DNA of 33,300 bases from assembly GCF_025024155.1 (NCBI RefSeq), contig NW_026251861.1:1-33300 (forward strand), written 5' to 3'. Shown here piece after piece: positions 11,696 through 21,669 of the stretch. Below the pieces are notes generated by a model. That model worked only from the letters and a program-made list of their open reading frames with translations. It was not told where the DNA came from and ran no database searches. The DNA comes from Gamsiella multidivaricata. Taxonomy: Eukaryota > Mortierellomycota > Mortierellomycetes > Mortierellales > Mortierellaceae. The translations under genes and the position numbers were made by a program. Every line of letters begins with the position of its first letter. The stretch's first letter is position 1.

Positions 11696-11943
11696 GGTGT
11701 TGGTGATGCTGGTTGATCAGAAGGCGACGCGGAAACACAAGAGTTCCCCACGGCGCAGCTCCGTCTTGCAAGCCACTTTCGCAGCAGGTTTACATGCGTC
11801 GCGAAGTATGTTGCTGCTTCGCCCTTGTTCTACCAAACAGCTTCAGGCGTATCAAGCCTAAGCAACAGTGATAGAGAGGGGATTAGGAAGAATGTAATAG
11901 GATAGAGACCATGGATATCATAGCGCCAACGGCGTTTGAGGCC

Positions 11944-11975
<32 letters not shown>

Positions 11976-12268
11976 GGGTTGGTCGTGGCATCTCATATTA
12001 GATGCCAAGTTGCGATGGATATGCGGCCGAGGGGTAGGATAGTACCTTCAGTAGCCAATTGACACCGCTCAGATGCTCGCAGTCTGTTCAATAGTAGGAC
12101 TTTGAGACAGGAAGACAGTGCATAGTGTGAATGCCCTCTTCGAAGTTCACTTGGATCGACAGGTATACAAAAGGCCTTGGGCGATAACTTTATTCGTCAG
12201 TCCACTGCACGAGCCTATTCACTTCAGGACAAGAGAAGATTCATCTGGACCCACAGGCTGGCCCAGCG
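11696..12268. other. Divergent intergenic region with poly-A tract
   Basis: This region separates IND1 (-) from the DUF1746-like gene (+). It contains a 29-base A run at 11944-11972. An intron-like segment (donor GTATAC at 12162, acceptor CAG ending near 12229) could be a 5'-UTR intron of the downstream gene, because joining it to the upstream ATG at 12131 gives the wrong phase. Confidence 0.5.
11944..11972 (+). repeat. Poly-A homopolymer of 29 bases
   Basis: An uninterrupted run of 29 A lies in the promoter region between IND1 and the DUF1746-like gene, about 250 bp upstream of the IND1 start codon. Such dA:dT tracts exclude nucleosomes in other fungi. No target-site duplication or upstream gene body suggests a retrocopy tail. 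Confidence 0.85.
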
Positions 12269-13515
12269 ATGCCGCATCAGTACTACAAGAAGGACATCTA
12301 CAAGTCCTTGGAGGCACTGCTCTACGGTCTTTATGTCTACCAATACCTGTTGGATACCACCACATTGGGACTCATTCTGAGAGGACTTGTGCAGGAGGTA
12401 GAGTGATCATGATGTCAGGGATGTCAGGGATGCTTGGATCCCACAACATAGGACAAGCGGAAGGCGAACTCGCAGGGGCAGCGTACTGACACTCTTCCGC
12501 TTCTATCGGGTACCAACCATATCTAATAGCAGTTTGTGTCATTAAAGTCCAAGGCACCAACACTTCGTATCGCCCTTTATGCCATCTTCGCCACCAACAT
12601 CCTGGCTGTTATCCGACACTTGCGTGTACCCGAGCGTTATGCTGTTATCATCGACTTTATTGGAAACGGTAAACTGGATTGACCAAGAGCCGCCAAAAAC
12701 GTTTTTTCTTGTCATCATAGCGACAGCTGGACTCACAGAGGATGTTTTTTCTGTCAATTGCTGTAGTTTCAACACCAAGTCGATCGAAGCTACTATGGCT
12801 GGATCTTCTTATCTGCGTGCTCCAGATCACTATGGCTCTCATAACGTTCAATGTTCTCAAAGCGAACATCAGCCCCAGGAGGACAGCACTCTCAACAGGA
12901 CATCAATCACGCGGCAGGCGATCAAGAGGTAGCAATGTATTGGGCAATGGAAGCACTTCTCAGAGATCTGCGGTTAATGGCAGCACAATGACACCAGCAA
13001 ATACCTCAGCAGCTTCATCTTCAAGCACTACACCAGGCTCAACAGAACGTGTTTCCGGTTCACCTTCAGTACAATCGTCGTCTATACTTTTTGATTATAC
13101 TCCACAAAGCAGCAGTAATACGCATGGCAGCACTCAGGGCAACACTAATCCGGACTACTACGTGGACGAAGAGGAGATCCGGTTCAGCACGGAGGATAAT
13201 CGTTCTTCCCCTCGGAGAAGACAACGGAGATTTAGCGAATCAGCAAGCAGTGGATTAGCGTCTGATTCAGATCACAGAAGCGCCAGTGAAGTCAGCGAAG
13301 ATGACGACGAGGATGACGATCTACTGGGTAACGACTACGAAGAGATCCTTGATCAGGAAACGTTTGTTCTCCAAGTGCGATTCAAGGATTTGGTATCATA
13401 TCTCATGTCAAGTCAGGAAGCCATCTCTTTCCCACGAATAACGAACCCTAGATCCACCGGAAGCGCCAGCGCTGCCGATCTCCAAGCAGCTCGCACCCAA
13501 AACCTGCCTGTATAG
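12269..13515 (+). CDS. Multi-pass membrane protein, DUF1746-like
   Basis: Three exons (12269-12397, 12533-12668, 12767-13515) encode 337 residues. The N-terminal 125 residues contain hydrophobic segments: LEALLYGLYVYQYLLDTTTLGLILRGLVQ (about 14-42), LRIALYAIFATNILAVI (about 52-68), a short YAVIIDFIGN loop, and LLWLDLLICVLQITMALITF (about 97-116). The arrangement RHLxxPxRYxVIIDFIGN-VSTPSRSKLLWLDLLICVLQ recalls fungal DUF1746 proteins, a family I associate with ER membrane proteins including a Dsc ubiquitin-ligase subunit; I cannot confirm this from sequence alone. The rest is Ser/Thr-rich, then acidic (SEDDDEDDDLLGNDYEEI), and probably cytosolic. The frame stays open for 27 codons upstream of the chosen ATG without another ATG, so an additional 5' exon is possible. 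Confidence 0.7.
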
Positions 13516-14276
13516 ATTCACGCATTGCAAATATAATAGTAAAAAAAGTGGCATTTTTAACATCGCTCTTTTCCAATTAAGCACGCAGCTTTGGCGGATT
13601 ATGAATACGTGCCGAAGGTCAAGCTATCGAGGGTGCGTTTTGGCGCGAGCATAATGATACGTGTGCGATCTACGTCCATTTCAAGTGACGGTTGCTTCCC
13701 CCCCGCACACACACGTCCCACATTGCTTTCCTTTCTGATACAAAGGACATGCTGCGTTGTGTTAAACATGCACACTCGTTATAGTTAAGATGCTTACCGA
13801 GGAATGGCATTGATCCTGTCTTTATTGGGAACAACAAAGGGCGTTCCATGTACGAATTGTGGGGGGTTTTTTTAAGAAAATCCTTGATCAGTGAAAACCC
13901 TGACTCGATACCAGTCTGCAGCAGAGCTACCTCATCTGCAGATCTACATATCTAGACTATATCCATGAGCGACAAGAGCGTTATAGTCGATCTTAACCGG
14001 GAACATCCACAGCGGATATTGTATATCGTAAACCGGTTTGCATTTGGGTAGTTCAAGCAGCGCACGTATATCTGGCCTGATCTTGAGAATGGCCTGATTC
14101 CGCCCAGGATCGAATCGCAGCCAATCACATCGCTCTGTTCTTTTTCTGTTCCTGGCCCTACCCAGGGACAACTGGGGAACCAGTCCTTAAGAAGGGGTTA
14201 CCGCACAACAAGTTCCTGCTCTCTCCCTTCTCTCACGTCTCTCGACTCCCTCATCGCCAACTTCGTCTCATTCACC
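13516..14276. other. Intergenic, EBP promoter
   Basis: This 761-bp stretch holds the 3' end of the DUF1746-like gene and the EBP promoter. A CCAAT box lies at 14121-14125, about 150 bp upstream of the EBP ATG, and a CT-rich leader (14217-14270) ends in tcaccATGG. A 75-codon minus-strand open frame at 13944-14171 is the only candidate gene and is discussed under findings. Confidence 0.5.
14121..14125 (+). promoter_or_regulatory. CCAAT box upstream of EBP
   Basis: A CCAAT pentamer lies 152 bp before the EBP start codon, a usual distance for the HAP/CBC complex, which in other fungi modulates sterol genes. A five-base match is weak evidence. Confidence 0.25.
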
Positions 14277-15133
14277 ATGGCATCAGCAGTATCATCGGCC
14301 GTAGAGGCAGCAGCAACGCAGATCGCACGGACGGTCCACCCATACTACCCCGTGGATCTGATCCTCGATCACTATGTCGCCAACACTTACTCGATGAAGG
14401 ACACTCTTACCCTCCTCTTCGCGACTTTCGGAACCATCACTGTCGGCTCTCTGGCACTGTCCCACCAGAAGCGTAACTCGACCCTCAAGGGTCTCAGCAG
14501 CCAGCTGACGTTCCTCTGGTTTGTTATGTGCGGATTCATCCATCTGTTCCTGGAGGGATACTTTGGCATCTACCATAAGACCCTGGCAGGCGACAGCGCA
14601 CCCCTGGCCCAGGTCTGGAAGGAGTATGCACTAAGCGATTCCAGATATCTGTCGAGTGATTCCTTTGTCCTGATCATGGAGCGCATCACCGCTGTATGTC
14701 CTTGTCCTTTCGTCAACGGTCCATTTGATCAATTGATGTAGCTTTGTTTGCTGTCGGTTCTTCTCACTCAATTGCATACTAACAACCTCCCAATTTTTTT
14801 TTTATTCTCATATAGTTCGCGTGGGGTCCCCTGGCATTCTACACCGCCTATGCCATGTATCATAACAGCCCCTCCCGCCATATTGCCCAGTTGATCATCT
14901 CTTTGGGACAGCTCTATGGATGCACCCTCTACTACTTGACCACCATCGTCGAGGGCTCCCCCCACTGCGATCCTCACCCTTACTATTACTACTTTTATTT
15001 CGGATTCTTCAATATTTTCTGGATGTTGTTACCCACGATCTTGATGCACAACTCGATCAAGCACCTTTACAGAGCCATGAAGCTTGTGCACCAGAATGAA
15101 GCGGTCGCAGCTAAGGTCAAGAAGATCAACTAA
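14277..15133 (+). CDS. EBP: EBP-type 3-beta-hydroxysteroid delta8-delta7 isomerase
   Basis: Two exons (14277-14693, 14816-15133) encode 244 residues; the intron carries a clear TACTAAC branch point. The enzyme moves the sterol double bond from C8 to C7 in the ER. The match to animal and plant emopamil-binding proteins is strong along the whole length: HPYYPVDLILDHYV, WFVMCGFIHLFLEGYF, WKEYALSDSRY, SFVLIMERITA, QLYGCTLYYLT and FGFFNIFWMLLP. Residues equivalent to the catalytic set of human EBP are present: H89, E93, E135, N205 and W208. Four to five hydrophobic helices are visible. Most ascomycete and basidiomycete fungi use the unrelated ERG2 protein for this step. The gene converges on ERG6, with 219 bp between stop codons. 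Confidence 0.95.
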
Positions 15134-15352
15134 GACGACCGTGCAGCACATTAGAACTATATAAAACCAACTTCATTTGCTATCCTGTTTGTACATTTGA
15201 AGAATGCGATGCAGTTCGAGCAGCAACATGGATGTGGAGAGGCCTAGAATGTATTATTGTCACTAGTGTTAAAGCTTCAGACATTATATCAAAATGAGGA
15301 ATGTGGATGAGAACGAATTGTGGACTGAAGAACAGAGTCGCAGGGACTCATT

Positions 15353-17411
15353 CTACACCTCCGGCTTTTTGGCGACGAAAAAGTACATGGGAGTAAAGAT
15401 ACCCAAACGCGCGCCCTCAAGGACAGAGTCCGCAGCGGTCTGCAGGATGCTCGACACCTTGGCGCTTCCGGGAGCGACCAATCCTAAGCTCTCCAACATC
15501 TTGACCATATACGTAGTCACCGAGCGTCCAGCAGTCGTTGTCCTCAACACAACCAGATAGTCCCAGAACGCGTTGGCTTGACGGATATCACCTTCGAGAG
15601 GGTAGTACCACTTGATCTTGTCGTCCGTCGCACCCATGTCCTTGGCAATCTCAATCTTAAAACCCACTGTCTCGAGCGCCTTGAGACAGTCCTTCACCGT
15701 AACCATCTTGGCGATACCATTGCCAACCTCAAGTCCACGGACAATGCGCAGGTGCTCTGGGTTTATCGGATCATACTTGTCCGTCATGAGCCATTCGTAG
15801 CATCCAAAGACTCCGCCAGGCTTCAAGATCCTGAACGCCTCACCATAGACGCCTTCTAATGACGACGCGTGGACCGTAGCCTCGATGGCGTAGCAGCCGT
15901 CGAAGGAGTTGTTCTCAATGGGCATGTTCATGAAATCACCCTTGATAAAGTCAGATTTGGCAGCGAGTCCAAAGGTCACTGCATAGCGCTTCGCGCGCGC
16001 AATCTGGTAGTCATTGTTGTTGAGCCCTGTAATGTGGGCACCGGTGAAGTACCCGATCTCGCGAGCGGGACCGCCGACGCCACAGCCGATATCGAGGACT
16101 TTCCAGCTGCGCCGGACACCCATGTTGGCGGCCAGATAATGCTCATGGCGAGCAATGGCCTGATGGAAGGGCTCGCGGGGACGGAACCTACAAAAGTGGA
16201 AGGATGTTCCCCAAGCATACTACACATCGATGAAAAAAAAACCATTGTTAATGTTAAATTTCTAGCCTCATTTTCAGGTAAGTATTTCTTCCACTGTCTC
16301 GCCCTTTGGGAAGGCAATGGATGCTTTTCTTCCTACTAGGAATGTCCGTCGTTATGAACACAACCAGTACTCCTCTTTGTCTCCAATATTCAACCAAGCA
16401 GATCACTCGTAACTCTATACCGCTTCCTTCGCAGTTTATCAAAATGGTTTTTGTTTAGGATAGTAGTAGTCCCTCTCCTGTCAAACAGATCATGTCCCAT
16501 GCTGGAGATGGTTCTGGAAAATGATAGCTAGCAAGTGTCCTCCCTCCCAACTCTCTCGCCAGGTCTCTTGCCCTCACCCTCCTCTCTTTCCTCTCTTCCA
16601 ATGTGCAAATGTGCCCAACCCATGCCATCTCTTTTCTGCGCGTCTCAATCCACAACAACTGGTGGGGGGTGGAGGAGGAGGAGGCACAGGGACAATACTC
16701 TCTTCCCATGACGTTTCTGCACACTCAGAACCCGCATCAATCTCAAAGAGGGTGTTGTTTTAAAATCCAAGACGCTGACCCTTTGAAGGGAACTTTATGG
16801 CGCACGTCTTTCTTTTTCTCCTTTCCTTGTTTGTAGTCCATGGGTGGAGGAGTAAATCGTTCAAGGGATGATAAATACCGCATAATAAGAAGACGCTACA
16901 TGACAACGAAGATGGCGATAAACCAACAGCGCTTGTCCGATACACTCTCTTTTGATATCTTGTCATGTTATAGTCGCTGGAGATATGGGTGATGGTAACA
17001 CTCCATACCCCCAAATGCCTTTTGATGAGATCTACCATATCATCCCTATAAGAAAAGAACTCCCTTTCCCAAATCCAACTAGCTATTTCAGTATCGCCCA
17101 AACGTCCTTTTCTTTACCTCATAAAAATCCGTGGCGAGATCGTAGAAAGAGTTGGCGACAGCCTTGTAAGCACAGGCTCTCTGCTCCCGATCCTGCTCTG
17201 TTTCGTTTTCCGGTTTGGCCTCTTTCCAGTTTTCGAGGTAGTCATTGACAACCGCGGCCTGGTACTCCTTGTCTTTCTTGTTGAGTTTTGAAAGAAACGA
17301 TGTTTGGTTTTGCACGTCATTCCAAGAAGGCCCATGAAGGGCCTTGGAGAGTGTCAGGTCATCTTGGTTACATCGGTCGATCAGGACACTGGCATCTACT
17401 GGGGGTAACAT
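15353..17411 (-). CDS. ERG6: Sterol 24-C-methyltransferase
   Basis: Two exons, 17118-17411 and 15353-16219, join in phase 0 to encode 386 residues (yeast Erg6 has 383). The enzyme transfers a methyl group from S-adenosylmethionine to C24 of sterol side chains in the ER or on lipid droplets. Exon 1 gives the N-terminus with VVNDYLENWKE and VANSFYDLATDFYE; exon 2 continues directly with YAWGTSFHFCRF (99-110), the conserved sterol-binding region I. The SAM-binding motif LDIGCGVGG is at 140-148, YAIEATVHA at 208-216 and YEWLMTDKYD begins at 239, all family hallmarks. The intron is 898 nt, the longest in the window; reading only the large exon would miss the first quarter of the enzyme. It is the convergent neighbour of EBP, which acts in the same pathway. 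Confidence 0.95.
16220..17117 (-). other. Long ERG6 intron
   Basis: The intron begins GTAAAG after GAG and ends ATGTGTAG before TAT, on the minus strand. At 898 nt it is several times longer than most introns here. I see no second gene, repeat or structured RNA in it; small open frames on both strands (60-113 codons) lack recognisable features. Confidence 0.75.
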
Positions 17412-18190
17412 GCTTGCTTGCTTGATATGCTGGAAGAAAGGCAGGAAGAGAGAACGGTATCGTGCTTTTTTTTTTGAAAGTGAGAGAGTAAGAAAGCGGT
17501 GGAGAAGAGGTAGTTAAGACAAAGTAAAAGAGGATAAGAAGAAAGGAATGAAATGGCTTTTGAATGTTTCTCAAGTTGGTAGTAACACACAAACGGTTCG
17601 GTCTCACCTTTTTTTTTTTTTTTTTTTTTTTTGTGGTCTTACACTGCGCAGGGAGCCAGGTGCGTCCCCATCCTGCGATGAGAGACGACGTCAGAGATCG
17701 GCCTCCAAAGTGCTTCTCGGTATAGTGAAACAGTGATGCTGTACCTCTGCGCGTGCCAGGAATGACTGAGAGGTTCTCAGAATAGGCGCGTATAAGGTAT
17801 GGGACCCATTCCGAACTTGCATGGTTACACAGACCACATCCAGATCACGGTGCATCTTGGGGTGCACACGGAAGAAAAGGTGCTCGGAGTGGTTTCAGGA
17901 CGCGTCAAAGAATGTACGCGTCCGCTGTAGGCCGTAGACTTTTGTCGTACGTGTCTAAGAGTACGCGGCCCCTGCGCGATGCTCTGTGGTTACCGTTTAT
18001 TGCTCAGAGACATCAGGGCGGTGCTCTTTTCTCTCTCCTGTCCAATGAGATGCTCTCCAGTAGATGTTTAGTGGCCCGTTACTGCTGTGCAACGAAAGGC
18101 GCATCTTCTATCGTCCGATCGTCTTTTGTGCTCAATTGAGAATATCACTTCGTGCCTCATCACTCCTCTCCCCTTCCCTCACTCATCTCC
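17412..18190. other. Intergenic, ERG6 promoter
   Basis: This region holds the ERG6 promoter and leader (minus strand) and the former promoter of the pseudogene at 18191. It has a 24-base T run at 17609-17632 and two ACGCGTC matches near 17900 and 17917. The 75-codon plus-strand frame at 17912-18139 has no recognisable features. Confidence 0.5.
17609..17632 (+). repeat. Poly-T homopolymer of 24 bases
   Basis: An uninterrupted run of 24 T lies about 200 bp upstream of the ERG6 start codon (poly-A on the ERG6 sense strand), consistent with a nucleosome-excluding promoter tract. Confidence 0.85.
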
Positions 18191-18900
18191 ATGGAGCAGT
18201 TCCCATCCCATCCACCGCCCATCAACTCTGATGGCAAGGCTCCCCATGTCATGATTGTAGGCGCTGGCCTAGCTGGCCTGCTGCTCGCTATCTTGCTTGA
18301 TCACATGGCGTGCCCTTTGGGAGAAAAAAAAGCATTGAGGGATGTTAAGGTCTTCATTCTGACAAGCGATGTCTGTCCTTAATGTCAACAGCTGCTCCCG
18401 AGTTCTGGACAGGGAACTGTGGATGCGATGCAGGACTTGATGACCTTGGCGAATTGCATATATGAACCTGAAGTCTTTGGCGCAGGATGATATCGGGGCA
18501 GCTTCCAAGAACTTTAGAGACCAACAATACCCACGTGTGAAGGAGCAGTATGATGCTAGCAAAATGAACGCAAAGATCATTTATGGCCACTTATATCTTT
18601 CAATTTTAGCCAATGCAAAGAATCGCATGTTGAATTGCAGCTTCATCAAGAATCGAGTATCTAACGCACGTTGTTTATGAATAGAGGTTTATGAAGTGAC
18701 TCATCCTCAACGTCCTGTTCAATTACATGCCCAAGTCGCTGCAGACAAAGAACGTGACCAAGAATCTGGCGTACCGTCCTCAAGCAACATTCCTCCCGCT
18801 GGCGCCGAAGAGAGGAGCTTGCCATGTGCTTCCCCAGAAGCCGTCCAGACGATACGAAGAGGAGCAAGCGAAGGCACGCCCAGCATCGGCAGTTCAATGA
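18191..18900 (+). pseudogene. Decayed FAD monooxygenase copy with internal deletion
   Basis: This is a broken paralogue of the intact gene at 19249-21121. Its first 113 bp (MEQFPSHPPPINSDGKAPHV, then VGAGLAGLLLAILL) match exon 1 of that gene. The sequence then jumps to the end of exon 4 (GATGTTAAGGTCTTC and GCGATGTCTGTC at about 18340-18380, followed by a stop), so roughly 1.1 kb carrying most of the FAD and substrate domains is missing. The exon 5 match (18392-18585) has an extra A near 18465 that shifts the frame, and its 3' splice donor is lost (CAGGTAATA has become CACTTATAT). The exon 6 match (about 18697-18900) is open and ends in TGA. A poly(A) signal persists at 18928. No functional enzyme can be read. 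Confidence 0.88.
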
Positions 18901-18927
18901 AGACAATCTAATGGAGTATTGGAGCGA

Positions 18928-18933
18928 AATAAA
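18928..18933 (+). terminator. Retained poly(A) signal of the pseudogene
   Basis: AATAAA lies 28 bp after the last stop of the pseudogene, comparable to the signal 70 bp after the stop of the intact paralogue. Confidence 0.4.
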
Positions 18934-19248
18934 AGCACTGGTTTGCTGTTTATGGTTCAAAGTCGAACAACGGCCTTTTTGTCATCGCTAATCGATAATA
19001 ACCTTGTAGGCAATTGGCGGCATGCCAAGAACTTCACATTATGCAACTGCTGTGTTACTCTCGTAAATTGGTGTTCAGGAACCTAACCTTTTCTCTCGGG
19101 TAAAGTTGATCGTGCCATCTTTTGATGAGGGAATCTCATTCGAACACAATTCGACATCGTTCTTTTTCCACATTCATCGCAGACCCCTACTTTCGACTTG
19201 GTCGACTTCTCTTTCTTCTTTTTGACCCCTCCAATTCACGCAGTAACT
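18934..19248. other. Intergenic, promoter of the FAD monooxygenase
   Basis: This 315-bp gap separates the pseudogene from its intact tandem copy. It ends in a CT/T-rich leader (19160-19235) before the ATG. I found no obvious similarity to the sequence upstream of the pseudogene, so the duplication seems confined to the transcribed part or the promoters have diverged. Confidence 0.5.
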
Positions 19249-21121
19249 ATGGATCGCTATCCATCTCAGCCCCCTCCTATCAGTCCCGATGGCAAGGTCC
19301 CGCATGTTATGATTGTGGGCGCTGGCCTCGCTGGGATATTTCTTGCCATCTTGCTTGGACGCATTGGAGTTCCATATGAGATCTTTGAGCGAAGCAACGA
19401 GATAAAGCCTATTGGTATGTGCCCGTTCAATCTCCGTTCTTCATTTGCTGGTAGAACTATCAATTCTAAAGCTTTTTTTTTAGGGGCCGTGATGAGCTTA
19501 AACGCAAACATCCTGCCTGCTTTCGAGCAGCTGGGATTATACGAGGACCTTTTGAAAATCTCTTATCCCAGCCGGGGATTCAACGTCTACCATGACAATA
19601 TGGATCTCATTGCTGCGCTGGCCATGGAAAATGAACTGGAATTGTAAGCGGATTTGTGCATAATAGTAACTGGAGCAACCAGAAGGCAGACTCCCTCTAT
19701 TTTATTGCATATACAACGTTGCCAACTCTCTGACAGGATTTGAGACTAAACTGCACTTAGGATCGGATATCACTACGCCATGTTTGCTCGACCCAAACTA
19801 CATGAGCTCCTCTTGTCGCGTGTGCCAAAGGAGCGAATCCACTTGAGCAAGAAAGTCATGTCGATTATCCAGAACAAGGATGGCGTGATGATCAGGTGTA
19901 GCGATGGCACAACCTACCACGGTGATATCCTCGTCGGTGCCGATGGCGCCTACTCTGGTGTCCGCCAGAGTCTCTACAAGACGCTGCAAGCAGAAAACGA
20001 GCTGCCTAAATCCGACACGGAGTCGCTGAACAAAGGCTTTATGTGTCTGGTTGGAACCACGAGCTCACTGGATAGCGGACGATACAAGGTGTTGAGTGAA
20101 AAGGATTCGAAAGTGTATCAAGTCATCGGAAACGGGACCCAGTACTCGGTAAGAAAACAACGGTTCATAATGAAAAACTATGGTAAACTTGTGTGGGTGC
20201 TGACAAATCTTTTTTCTTCTTTCGATTTTGCTGTGACACCAGTGGAGTGCCGCAAATGTCCCAGGCAACAAGATTTGCTGGAACGTCGTTGTGCAACTAT
20301 CGTCGGCATCGCAGGCGGAGGACGAAAGGTTCAGGAACTCCGAGTGGGGACCTGACTCGAATGAGGCCATGATCAAGGAAGTCAGAGGTTTTTTGGTACC
20401 CATTGGAGGAACAATGGGGGACCTCATCGACGCCACGCCCAAGGAGACCATCTCGCGTGTTTATCTCGAGGATAAGGTCTTCGAAACTTGGTCTCATAAA
20501 CGAACAGTGTTGATCGGCGATGCCTGCCATAAGGTGAGTAATTAATTTAGAGTTTTAAAAATATCCACCATGGCATGCGCACAGACTTTTGCTGCAGACA
20601 TTCATCGCTCTATACCACCAATAGTTGCTCCCAAGTGCGGGGCAAGGCGCGGTTAACGCGTTGCAAGATGCGGTGATATTGGCGAATTGCATCTACGACC
20701 TGAAATCGACATCGCAGGAAGACGTTTCTGCGGCATTCAAAGAGTTTAAGCAACAGCGCTATCCACATGTCATTGAGCAATACGAGGCGAGCAAGATGAA
20801 CGCCAAGATCATCTACGGTCAGGTAATAATCAACCTGCTTGCTTCATGTTACACACTACTCGTAGCTTATCGTTTTGTTTTTTTACATACGGACGATAGA
20901 CCCTGATCGAGCGCTTTATCAGAAACGTGGTGCTCAACTACATGCCTAAGTCTGTGCAAATGAAGAACACGACAAAGAACTTGGCGTATCGTCCCCAAGC
21001 CACGTTCCTGCCCCTGGCGCCTCAAAGAGGCACAAGTCCTGTTCTACCTCAGACACCCTCAAGGCGATGCAAACAGGAGACGGAAGGAAATGCTGGACGC
21101 AATTCAGTTACAGCGGTGTAG
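19249..21121 (+). CDS. FAD-dependent monooxygenase (UbiH/salicylate-hydroxylase type)
   Basis: Six exons (19249-19414, 19484-19643, 19761-20148, 20243-20533, 20625-20822, 20900-21121) encode 474 residues with consistent phases. The FAD-binding Rossmann motif is at the N-terminus (HVMIVGAGLAGIFLAILLG then EIFERS). The DG motif follows in exon 3 (DILVGADGAYSGVRQSL), and the second FAD motif spans exons 4-5 (VLIGDACHK joined to LLPSAGQGAVNALQDAVIL). This order defines class A flavoprotein aromatic hydroxylases. The substrate is unknown. The C-terminal 110 residues (IYGQTLIERFIRNVVLNYMP then RPQATFLPLAP) are basic and lack a transmembrane helix. A poly(A) signal lies at 21191. A decayed duplicate lies directly upstream. 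I see no other biosynthetic gene nearby, so no pathway can be assigned. Confidence 0.9.
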
Positions 21122-21190
21122 GATACAGCGCCGTAGGCACGATTCATACGCACTCATATCGTTTTAAACACCCTCAGATGCCAAATGCAT

Positions 21191-21196
21191 AATAAA
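21191..21196 (+). terminator. Poly(A) signal for the FAD monooxygenase
   Basis: AATAAA lies 70 bp after the stop codon. Confidence 0.55.
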
Positions 21197-21432
21197 AGAG
21201 CTATTTATCTATTATTTATTGTTTTAAACACGGATTCGACCAAGCTGTTCGGAGTGGGCGCACATCTTGCTCATCGAGATGAACATACCAAAAAAAAAAA
21301 GAAAAAAAGTGCAGCCTTGTTTGCTTGATTATGCAGAGTGCTGTTTTGGCCACCAAGACACCGGTTTACTATGCCCGAGGCCCGAAATGTCTTGGGTCGT
21401 TCGTACTAAAATCCCATGTAAACCATCCGCCA

Positions 21433-21434
<2 letters not shown>

Positions 21435-21471
<37 letters not shown>
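21435..21471 (+). repeat. (TTA)n microsatellite
   Basis: About 12 copies of a TTA/ATT trinucleotide, 37 bp, in the intergenic space between the FAD monooxygenase and the TBC gene. Confidence 0.9.
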
Positions 21472-21669
21472 CGATCCGGGCCTGTGGACCATCTAAGAGG
21501 GTGTCGTTGTTTAGCGCGAGAACGCCGGTTTATTATGGAGCTTCGAGCAGCAAATGAAGGTGATGAAGATGCACGTAAGGCGGGCGCGGGACATTATGAG
21601 ATAGATGACAACTAATCATGATAATACACATAACAAAAATTAAAAAAAAAAGCGAGCAGCCAGCTGCTT

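Larger units (their letters stand above)
21122..21669. other. Intergenic between convergent genes
   Basis: The region separates the FAD monooxygenase (+) from the TBC gene (-). It contains the (TTA)n microsatellite and two similar short segments around accggtttactatg (about 21360) and gccggtttattatg (about 21523). Short open frames crossing the microsatellite (poly-Leu or poly-Tyr) are repeat artefacts. Confidence 0.55.

Noticed and set aside
11944..11972. Poly-A run as a possible retrotransposon or processed-gene tail
   Set aside because: No coding sequence ends at it and no flanking target-site duplication is visible.
12131..12229. Possible extra first coding exon of the DUF1746-like gene (ATG at 12131, donor at 12162)
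   Set aside because: Splicing to the acceptor near 12229 gives the wrong reading phase for the conserved membrane segment; a 5'-UTR intron remains possible.
15578..16339. Plus-strand open frames of 93-156 codons across ERG6
   Set aside because: They are antisense to strongly conserved ERG6 coding sequence.
21360..21540. Two similar segments accggtttactatg / gccggtttattatg flanking the TTA repeat
   Set aside because: The match is only about 14 bases with two mismatches; too short to support a duplicated element.
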